NCBI RefSeq assembly: GCF_021513175.1
Contig: NZ_CP090953.1
Coordinates: 2,476,501-2,540,500 of the forward strand
DNA length: 64,000 bases
Reading direction: 5' to 3'
DNA from: Sphingomonas sp. S2-65
GTDB taxonomy: Bacteria > Pseudomonadota > Alphaproteobacteria > Sphingomonadales > Sphingomonadaceae
Each line of letters opens with the position of its first letter. Positions within the stretch are counted from its first letter, which is position 1. A program made the translations under genes and the position numbers. Shown here piece after piece: positions 47,344 through 56,192 of the stretch. The notes under the pieces are model-generated. The model made no database searches. It was not told the origin of the DNA and saw nothing but the letters and a program-made list of their open reading frames with translations.

Positions 47344-48204
47344 TTAGCCCTTCACGATCTCGGCGGTGCCGAACATGCCCGCCTGATAGTCGGCGAACGC
47401 CTGGCGGATTTCCTCCACGCTGTTCATCACGAACGGGCCGTGGGAGACGATCGGCTCCGGGATTGGCTCGGCATGGCTGAAAAGCAGCAGCGCCGGCTCC
47501 GACGCGGTCAGCGTCACCGCGTCGCCTTCGCCAAGCTCGGCCAGCGTGAACTGCGGCACGCGGATACCTGCCACCTCGAACGCGCCGCGGGCGCCATAGA
47601 GGAACACGTCGCGTCCGCGCAGCCCGTCAAACGTCACGCTGCCGCCCTCCGCCAGCTCGACCCAGGTCATGAACACACCGGTCAGCGACTCGATCGCGCC
47701 CTGTTCGCCACCCCAGTCTCCGGAGACGAGGTGCACCGTCGCGCCAGCGCTACGCACCGCCGGGATCGCGTCCGCCTGAACCCCGACATAGCGCGGGGGG
47801 CACATTTTCAGCCGGGCAGGCAGGTTCACCCAGAGCTGCAGTATCTCCATCGGGCCGCCGGCGCGCTTGAAGCTGTCGGGGGAAATCTCGGCATGCACCA
47901 GCCCGCGCCCGGCCGTCATCCACTGTACACCGCCTTCGCGAATGACGCTCTCATTGCCCGCCGAGTCGGTGTGCGCCAGTTCGCCTTCCAGGATGAAGGT
48001 GACGGTCTCGAACCCGCGATGCGGATGCGGCCCGAACGGCAGCCCGCGGTTGTTGGACGGATAGACCTGCGGCCCATGATGGTTGAGGAACAGGAACGCG
48101 CCGACATGCTCCACGCTCGGCCCCGGCACCGGCCGCCGGGTGACGAGGTCGCCGATATCGTCGCGCCGCGCCTGGTGCAGCCTGGAGATGGTGCGCTCGG
48201 TCAT
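47344..48204 (-). CDS. Pirin family protein
   Basis: A bicupin pirin of 286 residues. The N-terminal cupin has the metal-binding LPFGPHPHRGFETVTFILEGELAHTDSAGN with the expected His and Glu ligands, and GRGLVHAEISP. The C-terminal cupin (EIVKG end) is complete. Pirins are Fe-binding proteins, some with quercetinase activity; the role is not specific here. The ATG at 48204 overlaps the metW stop by 4 bp, so it is translated with metW; the longer upstream frame is not real. Confidence 0.92.
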   Translation of the reverse strand: MTERTISRLHQARRDDIGDLVTRRPVPGPSVEHVGAFLFLNHHGPQVYPSNNRGLPFGPHPHRGFETVTFILEGELAHTDSAGNESVIREGGVQWMTAGRGLVHAEISPDSFKRAGGPMEILQLWVNLPARLKMCPPRYVGVQADAIPAVRSAGATVHLVSGDWGGEQGAIESLTGVFMTWVELAEGGSVTFDGLRGRDVFLYGARGAFEVAGIRVPQFTLAELGEGDAVTLTASEPALLLFSHAEPIPEPIVSHGPFVMNSVEEIRQAFADYQAGMFGTAEIVKG

Positions 48205-48794
48205 ATCGCTCTCCGCAGCAGGAACACCGCATGTTCGGCGAACAGGTTCGCCATCGCCGATCCGGTGCGCTGGTCTCCGCTCAGGAACCAGCAACCCTCG
48301 ACCACGATCCCCCGGCCTTTGAGGAAAGCGCGGAAATCGTCGATCGTCACGTGGTGGATGTTGGGCGTGGCATACCATTCGATCGGCAGCAGCCGGGTGA
48401 CGGGCATCCGCCCCCCGAACAGCAAGGACGTGCGGACGCGCCAATGTGCGAAGTTAGGGAACGACACGAACGCCCGCCGGCCGATCCGCAGCAGCTCTTC
48501 CAGCACCTGGTCGGGCCGCCGCGTCGTCTGCAAGGTCTGGCTCAGGATCGCATAGTCGAAGCTGTCGTTCGGGTAGTCGGCGAGATCCACATCGGCATCG
48601 CCCTGTATCACCGAAAGCCCGCGCCCCATCGCCGCGGCGACGTCGCCCGCGTCCAGCTCCAGCCCGCGCGCGTCGCATCCGTGCCGGTCACGCAGCGCCG
48701 CCATCAACGCCCCGTCGCCGCAGCCCACGTCGAGCACACGGCTGCGCGGCTCCACATTGGCGGCGATGATAGACAGGTCGGGACGAAGGCTCAT
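48201..48794 (-). CDS. metW: Methionine biosynthesis protein MetW
   Basis: MetW, 197 residues, a methyltransferase-fold partner of MetX in homoserine acetylation. It starts MSLRPDLSIIAANVEPRSRVLDVGCGDGALMAALRDRHGC, with an intact SAM motif I, and has SQTLQTTRRPDQVLEELLRIGRRAFVSFPNFAHWRVR, a MetW hallmark. It is separated from metX by 211 bp holding a GC-rich repeat, whereas metX and metW usually adjoin. The pirin gene follows with a 4-bp overlap. Confidence 0.95.
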   Translation of the reverse strand: MSLRPDLSIIAANVEPRSRVLDVGCGDGALMAALRDRHGCDARGLELDAGDVAAAMGRGLSVIQGDADVDLADYPNDSFDYAILSQTLQTTRRPDQVLEELLRIGRRAFVSFPNFAHWRVRTSLLFGGRMPVTRLLPIEWYATPNIHHVTIDDFRAFLKGRGIVVEGCWFLSGDQRTGSAMANLFAEHAVFLLRRAI

Positions 48795-48810
48795 CGGCTG
48801 GCTTTCGTTG

Positions 48811-49003
48811 GTGCACGCGGAGGCGCGGAGGCGCGGAGAAGGGCAGTCGCCGAAGCAGCGGCAGGGATTCTACCCCAGGCATGCGCCGACTGCGTGCCTT
48901 GTGGGTCTCCCGCCCGACGCCGAGCAGCGAAATCTCCGCGCCTCCGCGCCTCCGTGCGAACCTCCAGACTTCTTCTTTTCGCGCCTTCGCGCCTTCGCGT
49001 GAC
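48811..49003. repeat. GC-rich inverted repeat between metX and metW
   Basis: The left arm at 48811-48840 (GCGGAGGCGCGGAGGCGCGG) pairs with the right arm at 48932-48958 (CTCCGCGCCTCCGCGCCTCC) over at least 22 bp, with about 90 bp between. A third block, TTCGCGCCTTCGCGCCTTCG at 48978-48997, follows. Such CTCCGCGCCTCCGCG repeats are scattered in sphingomonad genomes. Confidence 0.85.
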
Positions 49004-49005
49004 CA

Positions 49006-50136
49006 TCATCTTTCAGCACCCAGGAAGCCGGAGATCACTCGGTCGAGCTCCGGGCTTTCGAGCAGGAACGCGTCATGCCCGAATGGTGAGGACAGCTCGA
49101 CGAAGCTCGTCGGCGCGCCCGCGGCGTTCAGCGCGTGGACGATCGTCCGCGACTCACCGGTGGGATAGAGCCAGTCGGTGTCGAAGCTCACCAGGCAGAA
49201 GCGGGTGGCGCCACGGAACGCGTTGGCCAGCGTGCCGCCATGCTCCTCGGCCAGGTCGAAATAATCGAGCGCGCGGGTGATGTAGAGGTACGAATTGGCG
49301 TCGAAGCGGTCGACGAAGCTCAGCCCCTGGTGGCGTAGGTAGCTTTCCACCTGGAAGTCCGCGTCGAAGCCGAAGGTCTTGGCCCCGTCGGGTTTTTCCG
49401 GGCGCGCCTGCAGCCGCCGGCCGAACTTGGCGGTCAGCCCGGCTTCGGACAGATAGGTGATGTGCGCCGCCATCCGCGCCACCGCCAGGCCCGAGGCAGG
49501 GGGATCGTTGTCGGCGTAATAGTCGCCGCCGCGCCAGCGATGATCGGCCATGATCGCCTGCCGCCCGACTTCGTGAAAGGCGATGTTCTGCGCCGAATGC
49601 CGCGCCGCGCTGGCGATCACCACTGCCGCGGACACGCGCTCGGGGAAGGTCGCCGCCCAGCTCAGCGCCTGCATGCCGCCCATCGACCCCCCCACCACTG
49701 CGAACAGCCGGGCGATGCCCAGGTGGTCGAGCAGCATCGCCTGCGCGCGCACCATGTCGCGGATGGTGATGACCGGAAACGTCATCGCCCAGGGCTTGCC
49801 GGTCGCCGGGTTGACGCTCGCCGGCCCCGAGGAGCCCAGGCAGCTGCCCAGCACGTTGGCGCAGATCACCAGATATCTGTCGGTGTCGATCGGCTTGCCC
49901 GGGCCCACCATCCGCGCCCACCAGCCGGGCTTGCCGGTGCGTGGGTGGGTGGAGGCGAGGTGATGATCCCCGGTCAGCGCATGGCAGACCAGGACCGCGT
50001 TGCGCCCGTCCGCCGCCAGCGTGCCATAGGTTTCATAGGCGATGTCGACCGGCGACAGCAGGACTCCGCCATCCAGCCGGAGCGGCCCCGGCAAGGTCAC
50101 AGTGCGGCTCAGGCCGAAACGCGCATCCTCCTGCAT
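49006..50136 (-). CDS. metX: Homoserine O-acetyltransferase
   Basis: MetX, 376 residues, acylates homoserine in methionine synthesis. The alpha/beta hydrolase fold has [12 protein letters not shown], the nucleophile elbow [13 protein letters not shown], the acid in [14 protein letters not shown] and the histidine in [12 protein letters not shown], the standard MetX triad. [24 protein letters not shown] is family-specific. It acts with MetW, encoded just downstream after a repeat, and diverges from hisC by 81 bp. Confidence 0.96.
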   Translation of the reverse strand: MQEDARFGLSRTVTLPGPLRLDGGVLLSPVDIAYETYGTLAADGRNAVLVCHALTGDHHLASTHPRTGKPGWWARMVGPGKPIDTDRYLVICANVLGSCLGSSGPASVNPATGKPWAMTFPVITIRDMVRAQAMLLDHLGIARLFAVVGGSMGGMQALSWAATFPERVSAAVVIASAARHSAQNIAFHEVGRQAIMADHRWRGGDYYADNDPPASGLAVARMAAHITYLSEAGLTAKFGRRLQARPEKPDGAKTFGFDADFQVESYLRHQGLSFVDRFDANSYLYITRALDYFDLAEEHGGTLANAFRGATRFCLVSFDTDWLYPTGESRTIVHALNAAGAPTSFVELSSPFGHDAFLLESPELDRVISGFLGAER

Positions 50137-50217
50137 GGGCCCGCGTTACGGGCGCGCGGGCTCGGGTTCAAGCGCCGCCCTTGCCAAGCCCCGGCCATTG
50201 GGCCAATCCGCGCGGCC

Positions 50218-51312
50218 ATGAACGCTCCCGTCGCCAAGCCCTGGATCATGGACATCGCGCCGTATGTGCCAGGGCGCGCCACCACCGACGACGGCCGCAA
50301 GGTCGCCAAGCTTTCCTCCAACGAGAACCCGTTCGGCACCCCCGAAGCCGCGCGGCGCGCTTATGCGATGTCCGCCGCCGAGCTCGAGCGCTATCCCGAC
50401 GCGAGTGCTGCCGACCTGCGCGCCGCGATCGCCGCGCATTACGGGATCGAGGCGGACCGGATCGTCTACGGCACCGGATCGGACGAAGTGCTGCACCTCG
50501 CCGCCGGCGCCTTCGCGGGCGTGGGCGACGAGATCATTTATGTCCGCTACGGCTTCGCGGTGTACGACATCGCCGCGCGGCGGATCGGCGCCACTCCTGT
50601 CGTCGCTGCGGACGAGGACTATGCCACCGACGTCGACGCGATCCTGGCGGCGGTGACCGACAAGACCCGCGTCGTCTTCGTCGCCAACCCCAACAACCCG
50701 ACCGGCACCTATACGCCTCGCGCGGAAATCGCCCGGCTGCATGCCGGCCTGCCCAGCCATGTGCTGCTCGTCCTCGACCAGGCCTATACCGAGTATCTCG
50801 ACCCCCAAGACGACGATGGCGGCCTCGAGCTCGCCCGCACCCAGACCAATGTCCTGGTCACCCGCACCTTCTCCAAGATCTTCGGCCTGGCTTCCGAGCG
50901 GGTCGGCTGGGGCTATGGCCATCCCGACCTGATCGCGGCGATGCACCGCATCCGCGCGCCTTTCGCTTTCGGCATCGGCGCCGGCCGCGCCGCGATCGCC
51001 GCGCTGAGCGACGCGCCATTCATCGAGCGCAGCCGCAGCCACAACAAGGCGATGCGCGCCTGGTTCGCGCAGCAGATCGACGCGATGGGCGACAAGGGCC
51101 TGCGCGCCGTCCCGTCCAAAGCCAACTTCCAGCTCGTCCTGTTCGAAGGCGACGTTACCGGCGAACGGGCGTATAAGGCGCTGATGGACGCCGGCTACAT
51201 CGTCCGCTGGCTGCCCGGCCAGGGCCTTGCCCACGGCCTGCGCATCACCATCGGAACCGAGGACGAGATGCGCGGCGTGGTCGAAGCGTTGCGCCGGCTG
51301 GTCGGCGCCTGA
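50218..51312 (+). CDS. hisC: Histidinol-phosphate aminotransferase
   Basis: HisC, 364 residues, a PLP-dependent aminotransferase for histidine synthesis that in many bacteria also works on phenylpyruvate and hydroxyphenylpyruvate. The ATG at 50218 (MNAPVAKPWIMDIAPYVPG) is the expected start; the upstream frame is antisense to metX. KLSSNENPFGTP, FVANPNNPTGTY, VLDQAYTEYL and the PLP lysine in TRTFSKIFGLASERVGWG are intact. Its stop overlaps the tyrC start by one base; the pairing hints at an aromatic transaminase role. Confidence 0.95.
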   Translation: MNAPVAKPWIMDIAPYVPGRATTDDGRKVAKLSSNENPFGTPEAARRAYAMSAAELERYPDASAADLRAAIAAHYGIEADRIVYGTGSDEVLHLAAGAFAGVGDEIIYVRYGFAVYDIAARRIGATPVVAADEDYATDVDAILAAVTDKTRVVFVANPNNPTGTYTPRAEIARLHAGLPSHVLLVLDQAYTEYLDPQDDDGGLELARTQTNVLVTRTFSKIFGLASERVGWGYGHPDLIAAMHRIRAPFAFGIGAGRAAIAALSDAPFIERSRSHNKAMRAWFAQQIDAMGDKGLRAVPSKANFQLVLFEGDVTGERAYKALMDAGYIVRWLPGQGLAHGLRITIGTEDEMRGVVEALRRLVGA

Positions 51313-52220
51313 TGCTGCCCTTCGCGCGCGTGAGCGTGATCGGGCTCGGCCTGATCGGCTCGTCGATCGCGCGCGCGGTGCGCCAGCACATGCCCAACGT
51401 GCGGATCACCGGCCATGACCGCGATCCTCAGGTTCGCGAGACCGCCCTCCGCCTCCAGCTCTGCGACGACGTCGCCGACACGCCGGGCGCGGCGGTGATC
51501 GACGCCGATCTCGTCATCCTCTGCGTGCCGGTCGGCGCGATGGGCGACGTCGCCGGGGAGATCGCACCCGACCTGCCCGCCGACGCCGTGCTCAGCGATG
51601 TCGGGTCGTCCAAGGAAAGCGTCATCGCCGCCGTCCGCGCCGCGGCGCCGTCCGCCGTCTTCGTGCCCGCGCACCCGGTTGCGGGGACCGAGAATAGCGG
51701 CCCGGAGGCCGGCTTCGCCTCGCTGTTCCAGCACCGCTGGTGCATCGTGACCCCGCCCGAGGGCACCGATGCCCTCGCCACCGAGCGCGTCTGCGAGTTC
51801 TGGCGCCGGCTGGGCGCGATGGTCGAGACGATGGAGCCTGCGCATCACGATCGCGTGCTCGCGGTCACCAGCCACCTGCCGCACCTCATCGCCTACACCA
51901 TCGTCGGCACCGCCTCGGATCTCGAGGAAGTCACGGCGTCGGAAGTCATCAAATATTCCGCGGGCGGCTTCCGCGACTTCACCCGCATCGCCGCGTCCGA
52001 TCCGACGATGTGGCGCGACGTGTTCCTCGGCAACCGAGAGGCGGTGCTCGACATGCTCCAGCGCTTCACCGAGGATCTGACCAGCCTCCAGCGCGCGATC
52101 CGCTGGGGCAAGGGCGACGAGCTGTTCGAACTGTTCAGCCGCACCCGCGCCGTCCGCCGCTCGATCATCGACCAGGGCCAGGACGACGCCCGGCCCGACT
52201 TCGGCCGCTCACACGAGTAG
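51312..52220 (+). CDS. tyrC: Prephenate/arogenate (cyclohexadienyl) dehydrogenase
   Basis: A 302-residue NAD-dependent dehydrogenase in tyrosine synthesis. The N-terminal Rossmann motif VSVIGLGLIGSSIARAV and the substrate segment PAHPVAGTENSGPEAGFASLF are diagnostic, and VTSHLPHLIAYTIVG carries the catalytic-domain histidine. It is coupled to hisC by a TGATG overlap, and the pair probably supplies the last two steps of tyrosine formation. No ACT domain is present. Confidence 0.94.
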   Translation: MLPFARVSVIGLGLIGSSIARAVRQHMPNVRITGHDRDPQVRETALRLQLCDDVADTPGAAVIDADLVILCVPVGAMGDVAGEIAPDLPADAVLSDVGSSKESVIAAVRAAAPSAVFVPAHPVAGTENSGPEAGFASLFQHRWCIVTPPEGTDALATERVCEFWRRLGAMVETMEPAHHDRVLAVTSHLPHLIAYTIVGTASDLEEVTASEVIKYSAGGFRDFTRIAASDPTMWRDVFLGNREAVLDMLQRFTEDLTSLQRAIRWGKGDELFELFSRTRAVRRSIIDQGQDDARPDFGRSHE

Positions 52221-52225
52221 GTTCA

Positions 52226-52364
52226 AATCCTCCCCTGCAAGGGGAGGTGGCGCGCGAAGCGCGTCGGAGGGGTTTCACCGGCTCGACCGGAGCGCACCCT
52301 TCAAGCCGGCGACACCGCGCCGTCAGCCCTGCGGGCCGCCATCTCCCCCTTGCAGGGGAGGATC
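52226..52364. repeat. Palindromic repeat overlapping acyltransferase 3' end
   Basis: The element begins AATCCTCCCCTGCAAGGGGA and ends CCCCCTTGCAGGGGAGGATC, forming a long outer stem, with internal GGCGCGCGAAGCGCGTC. It is the same family as the element at 45899. Its right arm contains the last codons and the stop of the minus-strand acyltransferase gene. Confidence 0.85.
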
Positions 52365-53042
52365 GTTGAGTACATTGATCTCGCGCAGCACCCGCGCCTC
52401 GATCTCGGCTCGCGGCAGACCCGCCGGGATCGGCTCTCCGAAGCGCAAGGTGACGATCCCTGAATGCATCGCGCCATGCTTGGGCCACACCCTGGCTGAA
52501 TCGAGCGCGATCGGCACCAGCGGCAGCCCCACGGCGCGGTACAATCCCGCCAACCCGGCCTGAAGCGGCGGCGCCTCGCCGATGCGGCCGCGGGTGCCTT
52601 CGGGAAAGATCACCACCGGCCGCCCCGCGGCGCCCGCCGCCTTGGCCTCGCGCATCATCTGGCGCAGCGCCGATGCCGATCCGCTGCGGTCGATCACGAT
52701 CACCCCGTAGCGTCGCGCCGCCCATCCCCATACCGGGATGCGCGCATATTCCTGGCGCATCACCACCGCCGGGGCGTCGAGCAGGCGAACCAGCTCGAAC
52801 GTCTCGTAAAAGGATTGGTGCTTGGCGGCATATAGCGCCGGCCCGTCCAGCTGCCGGCCCTCGATCCGATTGCGGATGCCCATCAGATTGCGCGCGCACC
52901 AGCCATGGTAGCGGGTCCAGCCTACCACCCAGCCGCGAAATATCCGCTGCCCGAACAACGCCATTACCGGCGCCAGCAGCACGATCGGCACCGATCCGCC
53001 ATAGAAGACGGCCTTGAAGACGCGCTCGCGCAGCCGGCCCAT
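52323..53042 (-). CDS. 1-acyl-sn-glycerol-3-phosphate acyltransferase-like protein
   Basis: A 239-residue membrane acyltransferase (PlsC family) of phospholipid synthesis. The start ATG at 53042 forms TGATG with the YdcF stop. The first motif is KHQSFYETF, with Glu in place of the usual Asp of HX4D, and FPEGTRGRIGE is the second. An N-terminal hydrophobic segment (FYGGSVPIVLLAPVMALF) anchors it. The last 13 or so residues (DPPLQGGDGGPQG) come from the palindromic repeat at 52226-52364. It is the last gene of ftsE-ftsX-ydcF-plsC. Confidence 0.9.
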   Translation of the reverse strand: MGRLRERVFKAVFYGGSVPIVLLAPVMALFGQRIFRGWVVGWTRYHGWCARNLMGIRNRIEGRQLDGPALYAAKHQSFYETFELVRLLDAPAVVMRQEYARIPVWGWAARRYGVIVIDRSGSASALRQMMREAKAAGAAGRPVVIFPEGTRGRIGEAPPLQAGLAGLYRAVGLPLVPIALDSARVWPKHGAMHSGIVTLRFGEPIPAGLPRAEIEARVLREINVLNDPPLQGGDGGPQG

Positions 53043-53575
53043 CAGCTCGCCCCGAGCCACAGCGCGATCCGCCGCACCAGATATTTGTTGTACTCGCGCA
53101 GCAGCACGCGCCAGCCGGTGGTGCTGCGAACCCCGTCGCCGACCACTTCGACGCCGCTTCCCAGCGTGTGCACCAACTCCATCCGCGCGCGCGGCATATG
53201 CCAGTCGGTGGTCACCAGCCGGACCGACTTGAAGTCGTGGCGCTTGACCCAGGCGGCGGTCTCCTCCGCGTTGGAGCGGGTGTCGACCGCCTGCCAGCCA
53301 AGGTCGATGCAGCAGGAAAACAGCTTGCGGTCGATCTTATACTCGACGGCGAACTCCACTGGCCGCACGTCGACGTCGACGCCACTCACCAGCATCCGCT
53401 CGGCGTCGCCGTGCCGCAGGACCTTTAGGCCGCGATCGATCCGGCCGGGCGCCCCGGTGACGACGACGATCCCGTCGGTCTTGCGGTCGTCGAGCGGCCG
53501 GCCCAGCGACAGCATGAACATGCCGAACCCGACCGCCCAGGCGACCAGCACGAGCAGGATCGTCCGCCAGATCAC
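53042..53575 (-). CDS. YdcF/DUF218 family protein
   Basis: A 177-residue DUF218 (YdcF/SanA-like) protein with an N-terminal membrane segment (TILLVLVAWAVGFGMFMLSL). The start is GTG at 53575, inside a GTGA overlap with the ftsX stop. GIVVVTGAPGRIDRGLKVL, ERMLVSGVDVDVRP and TRSNAEETAAWVKRHDFKSVRLVTTDWHMPRARM are the family motifs. The role is unknown but probably linked to the envelope; coupling to ftsX and the acyltransferase supports that. Confidence 0.9.
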   Translation of the reverse strand: MIWRTILLVLVAWAVGFGMFMLSLGRPLDDRKTDGIVVVTGAPGRIDRGLKVLRHGDAERMLVSGVDVDVRPVEFAVEYKIDRKLFSCCIDLGWQAVDTRSNAEETAAWVKRHDFKSVRLVTTDWHMPRARMELVHTLGSGVEVVGDGVRSTTGWRVLLREYNKYLVRRIALWLGAS

Positions 53576-54453
53576 AGCGTCTTGCCCAGCGTACGCAGCA
53601 CCGCCACCCGTGCCGACACCGTGGCCAGCAACGCGAACAGCAGCGGCAGCAGCAACAGCAGCGCCCAGTCGCGCACGCTCAGGGAGACCCCCGAAAGCAC
53701 TTCCGACCCCAGCGCCGCAGTCCGGCGCTGCAGGAACCAGACCACGCCGAGCGCAAGCAGCGCGCCCGCCAATCCGCCCATCAGCGTATCGAACGCGATC
53801 CGGCGCTGGAACAAGCGGGCGATCTGGACATCGGTGGAGCCGAGCATGTGCAGCACATCGATCGTGTCCCGGTGCGTGTCCAGCCCCGAACGCGTGGCAA
53901 GCAGCACCACCGCCGCGGTGGCGGTGGCGATCAGCAGCATCAGCCCGACCGCCAGCCAGCTCATCGTCACCATGAAGCTGCGCACCGGCGACAGCCATTG
54001 CGCGTGCCGGTCCACCCGCGCGCCCGGCGCGATCTGGCGCACCGTCCGCTCGATCAGCGCGGCGCCATCGCCGCTCGTCTCGACATCGATCATCGCCGGC
54101 ATCGGCAGGTCGGAGTCCAGGCCGGCATCGCCCAGCCATGGCCGCAACAGCTCGGCAAGGTGCGCGCGGTCGACTTCCCGGGCGCTGGCGACGCCCGGCG
54201 TACGCGCCAGCCCGGCGACCAGCGCCGCCGTCTGCCGGTCGCGCAGCCCGGCGTCGGCCTCGACGATCTGCACGGTCAGCCGCCCGGTCAGCTGCCGGTC
54301 CATCTGCGCGGTCGCCGCGAACATGCCGAGCCCGAGCGCGCCGGCGAGCACGGTCAGGAACAGCATGATCGCCATGATCCAGGTCATGACGCGCGTCGCC
54401 TTGCCCTGGTCGAGCAGGCGGCGGTCGCGGGCGCCGGGGCCATAATCGACCAT
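53572..54453 (-). CDS. ftsX: Cell division protein FtsX
   Basis: FtsX, 293 residues, the membrane partner of FtsE that controls septal peptidoglycan hydrolases. One N-terminal helix (MTWIMAIMLFLTVLAGALGLGMFAA), a periplasmic loop of about 120 residues and three C-terminal helices follow the FtsX plan. The start overlaps the ftsE stop by one base (TGATG). Its sequence is diverged, as is usual for FtsX, so identity also rests on its place after ftsE. Confidence 0.9.
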   Translation of the reverse strand: MVDYGPGARDRRLLDQGKATRVMTWIMAIMLFLTVLAGALGLGMFAATAQMDRQLTGRLTVQIVEADAGLRDRQTAALVAGLARTPGVASAREVDRAHLAELLRPWLGDAGLDSDLPMPAMIDVETSGDGAALIERTVRQIAPGARVDRHAQWLSPVRSFMVTMSWLAVGLMLLIATATAAVVLLATRSGLDTHRDTIDVLHMLGSTDVQIARLFQRRIAFDTLMGGLAGALLALGVVWFLQRRTAALGSEVLSGVSLSVRDWALLLLLPLLFALLATVSARVAVLRTLGKTL

Positions 54454-55157
54454 CAGGCGTGCGCCGGGGGCGGGTTGCGCAACACGCCGGTCGGGTCGTT
54501 CAGCTGCCCCTTCTCGATCCGCATCATGTGCGCGGCGGGAATGCGGTTGATGAGGTGGAAGTCGTGGGTCGCCACCACCACCGTCGTACCCAGGCGATTG
54601 AGCGATTCGAACAGGTGCAGCAGCCGCTCGGCCATCGCCGGATCGACGTTGCCGGTCGGCTCGTCGGCCACCAGTATCTCCGGACGCCCGATCACCGCAC
54701 GGGCGATCGCGATCCGCTGCTGCTCACCGCCCGACAGCGTCGCCGGCTTGGCGCGGCTGCGTTCGTTCAGCCCGACCCACGCTAGCATCTCGCGCACCGG
54801 GGCTTCGACATCGTTCTCGGGAACGCCCGCCACGCGCAGCGGCAGCGCGATATTGTCATAGGCGGACAAATGGGGAACCAGCCGGAAGTCCTGGAACACC
54901 ACGCCGATGCGCCGGCGAAAACCGGGCAGGCGAGCACGCGGCAGCACCCCGGCATCCTCGCCGAACAGCCTGACCACGCCGCGCGAGGGGCGCTGGGCAA
55001 GGTATAGCAGCTTGAGCAGCGAGGTCTTGCCCGCGCCCGACGCGCCGGTGAGAAAATAAAAAGCGCCGCTCTTCAGCGTGAAGCTGACGTCCGATAGCGT
55101 CTCGGGGCCGCTGCCATAGCGCAGCCCGACATTCTCGAATTGGACGATATTGGCCAT
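54453..55157 (-). CDS. ftsE: Cell division ATP-binding protein FtsE
   Basis: FtsE, 234 residues, the ATPase of the FtsEX complex. The ATG at 55157 (MANIVQFENVGLRYG) is chosen; the longer frame adds only low-complexity residues. Walker A GASGAGKTSLLKLLYLAQRPSRG, signature LSGGEQQRIAIARAV, Walker B ILVADEPTGNVDP and the switch histidine in VVVATHDFHLI are intact. LYLAQRPSRG is FtsE-like. It heads an operon with ftsX, a YdcF gene and an acyltransferase. Confidence 0.95.
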   Translation of the reverse strand: MANIVQFENVGLRYGSGPETLSDVSFTLKSGAFYFLTGASGAGKTSLLKLLYLAQRPSRGVVRLFGEDAGVLPRARLPGFRRRIGVVFQDFRLVPHLSAYDNIALPLRVAGVPENDVEAPVREMLAWVGLNERSRAKPATLSGGEQQRIAIARAVIGRPEILVADEPTGNVDPAMAERLLHLFESLNRLGTTVVVATHDFHLINRIPAAHMMRIEKGQLNDPTGVLRNPPPAHA

Positions 55158-55358
55158 AGGATCGGCCGCGGGCTCCCTGCTGCGCTCGTCTCCAGCCATT
55201 GCACGTCCCACCCGCCCGCTCAAGCGACGGGCCCGGTTCGGCGGCGTTCCGGCCGGGTTTAGGCCAGCCATGCCGGGCCGGGACTCTTGTTAGCCCGATT
55301 CGAACGGGTTAGGCTCCCGGCAACCGGCCAGTGGGCAAGCCGGCGCTTGAGACGCTTG

Positions 55359-56192
55359 ATGATCCTCGAATGCAGCCAGTGCCGGACGCGGTACCTCGTT
55401 CCTGACAGCGCCGTCGGTGCCGAAGGCCGCACGGTGCGCTGCGCGAACTGCAAGCATAGCTGGTTCCAGGCGCCTGCGATCGCCGATCTGGCACCCCGCC
55501 CCGCGCCGCCCGAGGCACCGCGCACCGCTTCCGAGCCGACACGGCCCGAGCCCAAGCCTCAGCCCCAGGCCCAATCTCGAGCTGAGCCTCAAGCTGGGCC
55601 TCAGGCCGAGCCGGCCCGTCCCGATCCGGAACCGGTGGTACGCCGGGCACGGCCCGAACCCGCGGCCACCCAGCCCGCCCCCCGGCTGTATGAAGATCCG
55701 CTTGCCGATGCGGGCCCCGATTATGATCCGTTCGCGCCGCGTCCGCCCTTTCGCCCGCGCAGGAATCCCGCACGGCGGTGGACCGCCGCGGCGATCGTCG
55801 CCGGCGTTTCCATGCTGCTCGGGCTCGCCGCCATCCTGTATTGGGGTGCGCCGGGCATCGCCGGCCAACTAGGCCTGGGTATCGGCGGGGCGGTCGACAC
55901 GCCGCTGTTGTTCACCGACAAGAGCGTCGAGTTGAAGACCATGCCCAATGGCAGCGAGGCGCTGGTCGTCTCGGGCAAGATCCGCAACCCCAGCGGCAGT
56001 CAGCAGCATGTGCCCGACGTGCGGGTGGAGCTCCGCAACGCGTCGGACGATCTGGTCTATAGCTGGCGGATCACTCCCGAGAACCGGCAGCTTGCCCCGG
56101 GCGGCCTGCTCGACTTCACCGGCGCCAAGGTCGACGTGCCCGCCAATGCCAAGGTCGTGCAGCTCAGCTTTGCCAGCGAGATCGGCGGCTGA
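55359..56192 (+). CDS. Zinc-ribbon (MJ0042) and DUF3426-like membrane protein
   Basis: A 277-residue protein. The N-terminus [37 protein letters not shown] is a four-cysteine MJ0042 zinc ribbon. A long Pro/Glu/Arg-rich linker (about residues 45-130) follows, then one membrane helix ([21 protein letters not shown]) and a C-terminal beta domain ([32 protein letters not shown]-like) of the DUF3426 type. The ATG at 55359 is chosen for the ribbon. It diverges from ftsE; its last 29 bp overlap the convergent MATE gene. The function is unknown. Confidence 0.85.
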   Translation: MILECSQCRTRYLVPDSAVGAEGRTVRCANCKHSWFQAPAIADLAPRPAPPEAPRTASEPTRPEPKPQPQAQSRAEPQAGPQAEPARPDPEPVVRRARPEPAATQPAPRLYEDPLADAGPDYDPFAPRPPFRPRRNPARRWTAAAIVAGVSMLLGLAAILYWGAPGIAGQLGLGIGGAVDTPLLFTDKSVELKTMPNGSEALVVSGKIRNPSGSQQHVPDVRVELRNASDDLVYSWRITPENRQLAPGGLLDFTGAKVDVPANAKVVQLSFASEIGG

